Assembly (NCBI GenBank): GCA_002388905.1
Contig: DGNJ01000096.1
Span: 9,309-25,137 of the forward strand
Direction of reading: 5' to 3'
DNA length: 15,829 nt
DNA from: Cellvibrionales bacterium UBA4495
GTDB taxonomy: Bacteria; Pseudomonadota; Gammaproteobacteria; Pseudomonadales; Porticoccaceae
Made by a program: the position numbers and the translations under genes. The notes under the pieces were generated by a model. It saw nothing but the letters and a program-made list of their open reading frames with translations. It did not search any database and was not told the DNA's origin. Position 1 is the stretch's first letter; the number at the start of each line of letters is the position of its first letter. Positions 1-6,331 of this stretch are shown piece by piece.

Positions 1-2
1 GG

Positions 3-1874
3 TGCCATGTCATGGCCCATGAGTCCTTCGAAAACCCGCGGATTGCCGAATTGATGAACGACAATTTCGTCAATATCAAGGTGGACCGGGAGGAACGGCC
101 GGACCTGGACCAGGTCTACCAGACCTGTTTCCAGCTCATGCACCAGCGCGGGGGCGGCTGGCCCCTGACCGTTTTCCTGGATCCCCACAACCATATTCCC
201 TTCTATACCGCCACCTACATTCCCGACAAACCCCGCCACGGCATGGCCGGCTTCGACCAGATACTGGACAGTGTCAGCGAGTTTTACCGGGAAAGGCGAG
301 GGGACGTTCGCTCCATGGAGCAGCAATTCCGGGACGTTTTCCAGCGTCTCGAACGACGCACACCGGCCACGGAATGGGACCTCAACATCATCGACAAGGC
401 CGTACACCAGGCCCTGGGCGAGTACGATCCGAAACACGGCGGCTTTCGCGGTGCGCCAAAATTCCCCCTCCCCTATCAACTCCAGCTGCTATGGTGGCGC
501 GGCGGCAGGAAGGGGCGTGACGCGGTGCGCCACAGTCTCGCCCGGATGATCCGCGGGGGCAGTTTCGATCAGGTGGGCGGGGGTCTGTTCCGCTATTCCG
601 TGGACGAACGCTGGGAGATACCTCATTTCGAGAAAATGCTTTACGACAATGGCCCCCTGCTTACTCTCCTGGCTCCCCTGGCTGAGGAACCGGAATTCGC
701 CCGCGCCGCCAGGGCGGTGGCCGACTGGCTGCTGCGGGAGATGCGCACGCCGGAGGGTGCCTTCTACGCGGCGGTGGATGCCGACAGCGAGGGCCGCGAG
801 GGTCTGTTCTACCTGTGGACGCCGGACGAAATCGCCACGATTCTGGGCCCGGGCAGCGAAGCCCTGGCACTGCTGCGACACTGGCTGAATCTCGATAAGC
901 CGGCCAACTTCGAGGGCCGCTGGCACCTGCACCAGACCCGGCCCCTGGTCGAGGCCGCCAATGCGGTGGGATTGCCTTTCGAGCGGGCGGCACAGGTAGC
1001 GGACGCTGCTCTTACCCGGCTGCACCGGGCCCGGGAAGAGCGGGTTTTTCCGTTCACCGACATCAAGATACTCACCAGTTGGAATGCCCTGGCGGTCACC
1101 GGTCTTCTGGATATTGCCGAGGCCCTCAACGAACCGGCTTACGGCGAGGCGGCCCTGCTCGCCCTGGATTTCATCCAGCAGAGGTTATGGCGGAACGACA
1201 GCCTTTACGCCTCCTGGCAGTGGCGGGAGGACGGCACCGGCGAACCCCGGTACGCTGGCTATCTGGATGACTACGCCTTTCTGGCGGCGGCCCTGTACCG
1301 GGCGCTGGCATGGCGCTGGGACAACGACAGGGCGGCCTGGCTCCAGGCAATACTCACCCAGCTGCTGGCCCGTTTCGACGAGGGTGACAACGGCTTTCGT
1401 TTCACGGATCGCGCGTCGCCGCCGCTGATCCTCAAACAGCGCACCTTTATCGACAACGTGGTGCCCGCCGGCAATGCCGTGGCCGCGCTGACCCTCACCC
1501 GGGCCGGGCACCTGTTCGCCGTCGGCGACTGGCTCGCCGCCGCCGAACGCCCCGTGCGCGCCGGCTGGGAAGACGCCCTGCGCCAGCCCTCGGCCACCTT
1601 CCACCTGTTGCGGGCCGCGGACGAGATCACCTCGCCCCCGCCCCTGGTGCTGGTACAGGGTCCCGACCGGGAGGACTGGCGCCGGATACTGCAACCGGAG
1701 AATCCGGCATGCCACCTGTTCGCCCTGCCGCCGGCAGTATCGCTGCCCATGGCAACGGCCCGGCGGGAAAACTCGGCGACGGTCTGCATCGGCCATCAGT
1801 GCACGGGGCCGTACCGGACACTGGACGAACTACGCGCCGCCCTCAGGGACATTACCGACGCAACAAAGGCATAG
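3..1874 (+). CDS. Thioredoxin domain-containing protein, DUF255/YyaL (SPATA20-like), 5'-truncated
   Basis: The gene enters from the left edge. The ATG at 12 is internal: the frame reads Cys-His-Val-Met-Ala-His-Glu-Ser-Phe from base 3, which matches the family's conserved Cys-His-Trp-Cys-His-Val-Met block, so the second Cys of the CxxC is at 3-5 and the first is off the window. About 623 residues are visible; family members are near 670-700, so roughly 50-60 N-terminal residues are missing. The order is a DUF255 thioredoxin-like fold (VDREERPDLD, GGWPLTVFLDP), then a long alpha/alpha-barrel region like N-acylglucosamine 2-epimerases (GGFRGAPKFP, VDERWEIPHFEKMLYDN, TSWNALAVTGL, YLDDYAFLAAAL). 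There is no membrane segment, so it is probably cytoplasmic. The biochemical role of bacterial members is not established; redox or sugar-related activity is inferred only from the folds. It converges on the peroxiredoxin gene with a 69-bp gap and no clear terminator. Confidence 0.93.
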   Translation, partial: CHVMAHESFENPRIAELMNDNFVNIKVDREERPDLDQVYQTCFQLMHQRGGGWPLTVFLDPHNHIPFYTATYIPDKPRHGMAGFDQILDSVSEFYRERRGDVRSMEQQFRDVFQRLERRTPATEWDLNIIDKAVHQALGEYDPKHGGFRGAPKFPLPYQLQLLWWRGGRKGRDAVRHSLARMIRGGSFDQVGGGLFRYSVDERWEIPHFEKMLYDNGPLLTLLAPLAEEPEFARAARAVADWLLREMRTPEGAFYAAVDADSEGREGLFYLWTPDEIATILGPGSEALALLRHWLNLDKPANFEGRWHLHQTRPLVEAANAVGLPFERAAQVADAALTRLHRAREERVFPFTDIKILTSWNALAVTGLLDIAEALNEPAYGEAALLALDFIQQRLWRNDSLYASWQWREDGTGEPRYAGYLDDYAFLAAALYRALAWRWDNDRAAWLQAILTQLLARFDEGDNGFRFTDRASPPLILKQRTFIDNVVPAGNAVAALTLTRAGHLFAVGDWLAAAERPVRAGWEDALRQPSATFHLLRAADEITSPPPLVLVQGPDREDWRRILQPENPACHLFALPPAVSLPMATARRENSATVCIGHQCTGPYRTLDELRAALRDITDATKA

Positions 1875-1943
1875 GCGACGAAACCCGGCCCCGGTGAATG
1901 ATGCGGCGCCGGCTTGCCACCGGACCGAAACCGCCATGCCGGC

Positions 1944-2603
1944 TCAGCTCGGGTCCGGCACCAGGCGCAGGTAGGGCCGGGGCGCCTCCCAGCCGTCCGG
2001 AAACAGCTGACGGGCCTCGTCATCGGGCACGGAGGGTACGATGATGACATTCTGCCCCCGCTGCCAGTTAACCGGTGTGGCCACCTTGTGTTCGGCGGTG
2101 AGCTGGATGGAATCCAGCACCCGCAGGACCTCGTCGAAATTGCGGCCGGTACTCATGGGGTAGGTGATCATCAGCTTGATCTTCTTGTCGGGACCGATCA
2201 CGAACACGGAACGCACCGTGGCGTTGTCCGCGGGCGTGCGCCCCTCCGATGATTTGCCCTCGTCGGCCGGCAGCATGTCGTAGAGCTTGGCCACCTTAAG
2301 ATCGGTATCGCCGATAATGGGATAGTTGGGCGCCTGACCCTGGGTTTCCTCGATATCCCGGGCCCACTTCTCGTGATCCTCGACGGGATCGACGCTGAGA
2401 CCGATAATCTTGCAGTTGCGCTTGTCGAATTCCGGTTTCAGTTTTGCCATGTACCCGAGCTCCGTGGTGCACACGGGGGTAAAGTCCTTGGGGTGGGAAA
2501 AGAGAATGGCCCACTGATCGCCGATCCAGTCGTGAAACTCAATGGTGCCCTCGGATGTGTTGGCGGTAAAGTTGGGTGCTTCATCGCCGATTCGCAGTGA
2601 CAT
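1944..2603 (-). CDS. Peroxiredoxin, 1-Cys Prx6 type
   Basis: This 219-aa cytosolic thiol peroxidase would reduce hydrogen peroxide, alkyl hydroperoxides or peroxynitrite. The peroxidatic cysteine is Cys45 in the signature TPVCTTE, with Thr42 and Arg131 completing the active site. The sequence PVNWQRGQNVII and the C-terminal domain ending in LFPDGWEAPRPYLRLV are typical of the Prx6 subfamily (AhpC-TSA plus 1-cysPrx_C). The only other cysteine is Cys64 and there is none near the C-terminus, so there is no canonical resolving Cys; an external thiol (glutathione or thioredoxin) is expected to recycle it. The ATG at 2603 is preceded by a strong GGAGGA (2611-2616) with 7-nt spacing. A separate promoter lies upstream, so it looks monocistronic. 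The family is certain; the reductant is inferred. Confidence 0.96.
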   Translation of the reverse strand: MSLRIGDEAPNFTANTSEGTIEFHDWIGDQWAILFSHPKDFTPVCTTELGYMAKLKPEFDKRNCKIIGLSVDPVEDHEKWARDIEETQGQAPNYPIIGDTDLKVAKLYDMLPADEGKSSEGRTPADNATVRSVFVIGPDKKIKLMITYPMSTGRNFDEVLRVLDSIQLTAEHKVATPVNWQRGQNVIIVPSVPDDEARQLFPDGWEAPRPYLRLVPDPS

Positions 2604-2653
2604 ACCTTTGTCCTCCTCATTCGATTATTGTCCACAATCTCACGAGCGTCTTG

Positions 2654-2659
2654 AGTATA
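2654..2659 (-). promoter_or_regulatory. Candidate -10 box for the peroxiredoxin gene
   Basis: On the minus strand TATACT (5/6 match to TATAAT) lies about 50 bases before the start codon, with a weak TTACCG 17 bases further upstream as -35. The -10 sits inside a short inverted repeat, GAGCG then 14 bases then CGCTC (minus strand, about 2645-2668), which could be a repressor or activator site. No OxyR or Rrf2 consensus was recognised with confidence. Confidence 0.4.
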
Positions 2660-2756
2660 GTCCGCTCCCCCATCGTCGGTAACCACAGCCTTATAATTTT
2701 TTCCTATAGCGGTGTGCCTGCCGATCATAGGAACTGACAGGTCGGGATCACCGGAT

Positions 2757-3524
2757 TCACGGAGAGACGCTGCCCTCGAGCAACCGGTTCAGTTTGTCCA
2801 GGAGATTGTGGTAGTGGGACCCCTTCCAATACAGTTTGCCGCAGCTTGCGCACTGGAAAAATTCCCGGTAATAGCGGGCGGTCAAGGGTTCCAACCGGTC
2901 CAACACCGCGGATTTTGCCACCGGCTCAATAAGCCCATTGCAATGAAGGCAACGATGGAAGGGATGGATGTTGCCCCCCAGGTCGAAACGTGCCACCACT
3001 TCGGCCACCTGTTCCTCGGGCACCACCGAGCGCACGTAATAACCGTGAGTAATGACCGCGTTGTAAAGGAGCCGCCGATCCCGTGTAAGTATCACCCGGC
3101 GCTGGGCGACACCCTGGCGAACGATTTCCTCATCCCGGTAGTCGTTACGATAGAGGGTGTCGAAACCCAGCAGCCTCAGATACCGGGCCAGCTTGCCCAG
3201 GTGTACATCGGCAATAAAACGGACCTGGCGCAAAGGGCGCGAGCGAATCTTCACCAGGGGCGAGATATCCAGGCTTTCAAAGACAGGGTAAACGGCGACC
3301 CGGTCGCCATCGCGCAGCTGGTAGTCGAAGCCGCGGGAACGACCGTTGACAATGATCAGTTCCACCTCGGTGTGCGGAACCCCCAGGGCTTCGATCGGGT
3401 CCTTGATACCCGGGTTGCCGTCGAAAAAATAATCGATGCTTCGGCCCCGCTGCCCGGCGGGCAGGAAATCGTTCAATTCCTGGTAAAACCGAAAACTGGC
3501 CCGCCTGCCCCTGAAGTCCGTCAT
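2757..3524 (-). CDS. Ub-like Mut7-C / Mut7-C RNase domain protein
   Basis: This 255-aa protein has two domains. Residues about 1-90 form a ubiquitin-like beta-grasp module (Ub-Mut7C: FRFYQELNDFL, GVPHTEVELIIVNG, RDGDRVAVYPVFE). Residues about 100-250 are a Mut7-C PIN-like ribonuclease domain (RFIADVHLGKLARYLRLLGFDT, VILTRDRRLL with Asp106 and Asp149) ending in a zinc ribbon, CLHC (Cys192/195) and CASC (Cys225/228) followed by GKLYWKGSHY. The family is predicted, not proven, to cut RNA. The frame stays open upstream to 3800, but that extension overlaps the DUF488 gene and is low-complexity Pro/Ser/Gly, so the ATG at 3524 was chosen. It lies 16 bases after the DUF488 stop, so translational coupling is likely. 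No terminator follows. Confidence 0.9.
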   Translation of the reverse strand: MTDFRGRRASFRFYQELNDFLPAGQRGRSIDYFFDGNPGIKDPIEALGVPHTEVELIIVNGRSRGFDYQLRDGDRVAVYPVFESLDISPLVKIRSRPLRQVRFIADVHLGKLARYLRLLGFDTLYRNDYRDEEIVRQGVAQRRVILTRDRRLLYNAVITHGYYVRSVVPEEQVAEVVARFDLGGNIHPFHRCLHCNGLIEPVAKSAVLDRLEPLTARYYREFFQCASCGKLYWKGSHYHNLLDKLNRLLEGSVSP

Positions 3525-3540
3525 GGCCCGGCGCCCGGCA

Positions 3541-3900
3541 TCACCGGGAAGCGCCCAGCATATTGAGATACTGCCTGAGCACCTCGGCATTGTTGTGACG
3601 ATCGTCCCTGGAGGCGTAGAGGAGGGTAACGGTTTCGCGCCGGGCTCGCCGGGCGAGGGGCCGGAGGGCGCTCCGCCAGGGCTTGAGTTCGCGAAGGTAG
3701 GCGCGGCGGAACTCCCCCCATCGGTTCGGGTGGTCGTGGAACCAGCGGCGGAGTTGGTCGGAGGGGGCAATTTCCTTGAGCCACTCGTCAAGCCTGGCAT
3801 CGCGCTTGGCTATGCCCCGGGGCCAGAGCTTATCCACAAGAACCCGGTAACCATCGTCGCGTCCGGGCTTGTCGTAGATTCTTTTCAGGGCAACAGACAT
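3541..3900 (-). CDS. DUF488 family protein (YeaO-like)
   Basis: This 119-aa protein has the hallmark blocks of the YeaO-type DUF488 family: RVLVDKLWPRGI (about residues 19-30), LDEWLKEIAPSDQLRRWF (about 37-54) and, near the C-terminus, VTLLYASRDDRHNNAEVLRQYL. It is full length for the family, small, basic and without signal peptide or membrane segment, so presumably cytosolic. The molecular function of these proteins is not well established. The ATG at 3900 starts exactly at the conserved MSVALKRIYD; the upstream GGCGGTGA is a weak, close ribosome site. It is the first gene of a minus-strand pair with the Mut7-C gene. A possible -35 (TTGACT, minus strand, complement of 3952-3957) lies upstream. 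Confidence 0.92.
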   Translation of the reverse strand: MSVALKRIYDKPGRDDGYRVLVDKLWPRGIAKRDARLDEWLKEIAPSDQLRRWFHDHPNRWGEFRRAYLRELKPWRSALRPLARRARRETVTLLYASRDDRHNNAEVLRQYLNMLGASR

Positions 3901-3951
3901 GATTCACCGCCGGTAATCGATGAATGGGAAATTCACGGAATCCTTTAACGA

Positions 3952-3973
3952 TAGTCAATCAAGGGTAGTCAAT
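3952..3973. repeat. Direct repeat TAGTCAAT x2 upstream of the DUF488 gene
   Basis: TAGTCAAT occurs at 3952-3959 and again at 3966-3973, 14 bp apart, within the 256-bp divergent region between the DUF488 and GAPDH genes. On the minus strand the copies include TTGACTA, so one copy doubles as a possible -35 element. A regulator site is possible but unproven; short repeats arise by chance. Confidence 0.35.
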
Positions 3974-4018
3974 TTCCCACCGGGTCTCAAAAAACCCCGC
4001 CAATGATTGCCCCCGATG

Positions 4019-4058
4019 CCTTTGTGGCTGCCACTAGCTCCCGATACCACCTTTGTGG
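4019..4058. repeat. Direct repeat CCTTTGTGG x2 upstream of GAPDH
   Basis: The 9-mer CCTTTGTGG occurs at 4019-4027 and 4050-4058, 31 bp (about three helical turns) apart, in the GAPDH 5' region. Helically phased identical sites suggest binding of a regulator on one DNA face. A weak -10-like TAGACT follows at 4106-4111, without a good -35. Confidence 0.4.
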
Positions 4059-4156
4059 ATATCTCCCCGTGGACGGCCCGGCGCGTACTGGGGCACGATC
4101 CGGGCTAGACTAAAGAAACCATATGTGTGTGTGAGCCGATTGAAGGAGGCAGTTCC

Positions 4157-5170
4157 ATGTTGCGAGTGGCAATAAATGGTTTCGGACGTATCGGGCGCAA
4201 TATCCTGCGCAGTTGTTATGAAAACGGCTACAACGACAGGCTAAAGGTGGTGGCCATCAACGATCTGGGGGATGCCGGTGTCAACGCCCACCTGTTGCGG
4301 TTCGATTCCACCCACGGCCCCTTTTCGGGGACGGTGGAGTCCGGAGACGGGTCCATCCGGGTCAACGGCGACGACATCCGGGTCCTCTCCGAGAAAGATC
4401 CCGCCCTTTTGCCCTGGGGGGAACTGGATGTGGACCTGGTGATGGAATGTACCGGTCGCTTTACCAAGCGCCGTGACGCCACCCGGCACCTGGAAGCCGG
4501 CGCCGGGCGGATCCTCCTGTCGGCGCCCGGGGAGGATGCGGACGCCATGGTGGTGTACGGCGTCAACCACCAGATACTTCGACCCGAGCACCGGGTGGTG
4601 TCGGCGGCTTCCTGCACCACCAACTGCCTGGCGCCGGTGGCCCAGGCCCTGCACCGGGAACTGGGCATCGAATCCGGCCTGATGACCACTATCCATGCCT
4701 ACACCAACGACCAGCACCTGATCGATGATTACCACAAGGATCTGCACCGGGCCCGCTCGGCGACCCAGTCCATGATTCCCACCAGTACCGGGGCGGCCCG
4801 GGCCATCGGCCGGGTGATCCCGGCGCTGCACGGACGCCTGGACGGCCTCGCGGTGCGCGTGCCGGTAATCAACGTTTCCCTGGTGGACCTGGCCTTCAAG
4901 GCATCCCGCCACACCTCCGTGGAAGAGGTCAACGACTGCATGCGCCGTGCCGCCCGGGACGATTTCCCGGGCATCCTGGCAATCAATGAACTGCCGCTGG
5001 TATCCACGGACTTCAACCACAACAGCGCTTCATCCATTTTCGATACCGCCCACACCCGGGTCATCGACGACCAGGTCAAGATCCTGGCCTGGTATGACAA
5101 TGAATGGGCCTACTCCACCCGAATGCTTGATAACGCCCTGATTCTCGGGAAACGGGATAGCGGGGCCTGA
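4157..5170 (+). CDS. gap: Glyceraldehyde-3-phosphate dehydrogenase, type I
   Basis: This 337-aa cytosolic enzyme oxidises glyceraldehyde 3-phosphate to 1,3-bisphosphoglycerate with NAD(P) in glycolysis/gluconeogenesis. The N-terminal Rossmann motif is [10 protein letters not shown] (residues 6-15). VVAIND at 31-36 gives Asp36, which favours NAD. The catalytic loop [10 protein letters not shown] carries Cys153, with His180 as partner in [28 protein letters not shown] and [12 protein letters not shown] are diagnostic of the catalytic domain. The frame is open from an ATG at 4127, but the ATG at 4157 begins at the conserved [10 protein letters not shown] and has AAGGAGG at 4143-4149 with 7-nt spacing, so it was chosen. 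Erythrose-4-phosphate dehydrogenase (Epd) is a close homologue and cannot be wholly excluded, but the overall pattern fits GAPDH better. Confidence 0.95.
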   Translation: MLRVAINGFGRIGRNILRSCYENGYNDRLKVVAINDLGDAGVNAHLLRFDSTHGPFSGTVESGDGSIRVNGDDIRVLSEKDPALLPWGELDVDLVMECTGRFTKRRDATRHLEAGAGRILLSAPGEDADAMVVYGVNHQILRPEHRVVSAASCTTNCLAPVAQALHRELGIESGLMTTIHAYTNDQHLIDDYHKDLHRARSATQSMIPTSTGAARAIGRVIPALHGRLDGLAVRVPVINVSLVDLAFKASRHTSVEEVNDCMRRAARDDFPGILAINELPLVSTDFNHNSASSIFDTAHTRVIDDQVKILAWYDNEWAYSTRMLDNALILGKRDSGA

Positions 5171-5230
5171 GTTGGCCCGTGCAACGCTGTATACTGACGG
5201 GATTTGCCGGTCCCGCTCCGCCGGGGCGCT

Positions 5231-6331
5231 GTGAACGTCATCACCGGCGAACCCACATGCGACGGGAGCATTGTTATCAAGCGATTGATCCCCGGGATCA
5301 ACGGGCACGGCCGCCTGCTGGTTTCCGCCCTGATTTTTCTGGCCTGTACCGGGGCAGGCTACCTGGCCATTGCCCGTTTGCTGGGGGCCGGCTTCGTCCG
5401 TTTCGATTCGCGCCTGCTGTCCCCCGCGGTACTTGGCTCCGTGGCGGTGTTGCTGCTGGTTTACTATGTGGCCGACGGCCTGCGCCTGTACTATGCCCTG
5501 CGCACCATGGGCAGCCATGTCCCGTTCAGGGCGATGATGCGCCTTGTCTTCATTAACCTCTTTTTCTCCAACATCACCCCCATGGCCACCGGCGGCGGTG
5601 TCGCCCAGATCTATTTCATGCGCCGTCACGGGGTCCCGGTGGGTATCGCCACCGCTGCCACCACGGCCAGGACCGTCTTCGCCGCGCTGATGATCTTTGG
5701 CGGCTCCCTGGTATTTATCGCCGCCAGGCCCCGCCTGGAACAGGCCGGAGTGTTAAACGGTTCCTGGGGCTATATTGGCGGTTTTGTCGGCATCTATCTG
5801 GCGGGTTTCATTGCCCTGATACTGCGGCCGAACTGGTTCCTGCGTCCGGTGCTGACGCTACTGGCCGGGATCAGCCAGACACGGATGATGCAGCGCCAGC
5901 GCGCCCAGCGATGGATGCGTTCGCTCAGTCGTGAAATGCGCCGCTTCTCGCTGGCATTCACGGACTTCCTTAACGGCCACCCTCGGGATATTGCGCTGAC
6001 CCTGGTGTTTACCGTGGTATTCCTCCTGTGCCTGTTCAGTTTCAGCATCGTCCTGTTATGGGGGCTGGGTTATGACGTTCCCATGACCACTATCCTGGGA
6101 CTCCAGCTGGTCACCACGCTGGTCATGTATTTCTCCCCCACCCCCGGCGCATCGGGTATTGCCGAGGGCCTGTACGGCCAGTTGTTTTCCGGCCTGATCA
6201 CCGCCAACCACATCGTGCTCGTAACCCTGGCCTGGCGCTTCCTGACGGTGCACCTGGGCATGGTGATCGGCATTTTTTTCGTCAACCGTGAATTTCTGCG
6301 CGCGAGCACGACCTATGCAGAAGACCAATAA
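5231..6331 (+). CDS. Polytopic membrane protein, LPG-synthase TM / UPF0104 family (flippase-like)
   Basis: A hydrophobic protein of about 366 aa with roughly eight membrane segments, of the family that includes the flippase half of MprF and YbhN-like proteins. Family-typical features are the INLFFSNITPMATGGG block in the first third and SPTPGASGIAEGLYG near the C-terminus, a version of the conserved PxPGGxGxxE motif. It lacks a cytosolic aminoacyl-transferase domain, so it is not a full lysyl-phosphatidylglycerol synthase; lipid or lipid-linked sugar translocation is inferred. The start is uncertain: GTG at 5231 was chosen, TTG at 5204 and TTG at 5285 are in frame, and none has a strong ribosome site (GGGG at 5223-5226). 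It overlaps the next gene by 17 nt, implying coupled expression and a shared pathway. A lone -10-like TATACT lies at 5190-5195. Confidence 0.87.
   Translation: MNVITGEPTCDGSIVIKRLIPGINGHGRLLVSALIFLACTGAGYLAIARLLGAGFVRFDSRLLSPAVLGSVAVLLLVYYVADGLRLYYALRTMGSHVPFRAMMRLVFINLFFSNITPMATGGGVAQIYFMRRHGVPVGIATAATTARTVFAALMIFGGSLVFIAARPRLEQAGVLNGSWGYIGGFVGIYLAGFIALILRPNWFLRPVLTLLAGISQTRMMQRQRAQRWMRSLSREMRRFSLAFTDFLNGHPRDIALTLVFTVVFLLCLFSFSIVLLWGLGYDVPMTTILGLQLVTTLVMYFSPTPGASGIAEGLYGQLFSGLITANHIVLVTLAWRFLTVHLGMVIGIFFVNREFLRASTTYAEDQ

Noticed and set aside
1875..1943. A bidirectional terminator between the DUF255 and peroxiredoxin genes
   Set aside because: CCGGTG/CACCGG can pair, but the loop is long and no T-run follows on either strand.
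2712..3566. A 284-aa plus-strand frame opposite the Mut7-C gene
   Set aside because: It is antisense to a gene with domain motifs and a zinc ribbon; there is no ribosome site or recognisable fold.
3525..3800. A 92-residue N-terminal extension of the Mut7-C protein
   Set aside because: It overlaps the DUF488 gene almost entirely, is low complexity, and the Ub-like domain begins right after the ATG at 3524.
4122..4133. A short GT dinucleotide run before gap as a phase-variation repeat
   Set aside because: It has only about five GT units and lies outside the chosen coding region, too short to be a convincing slippage tract.
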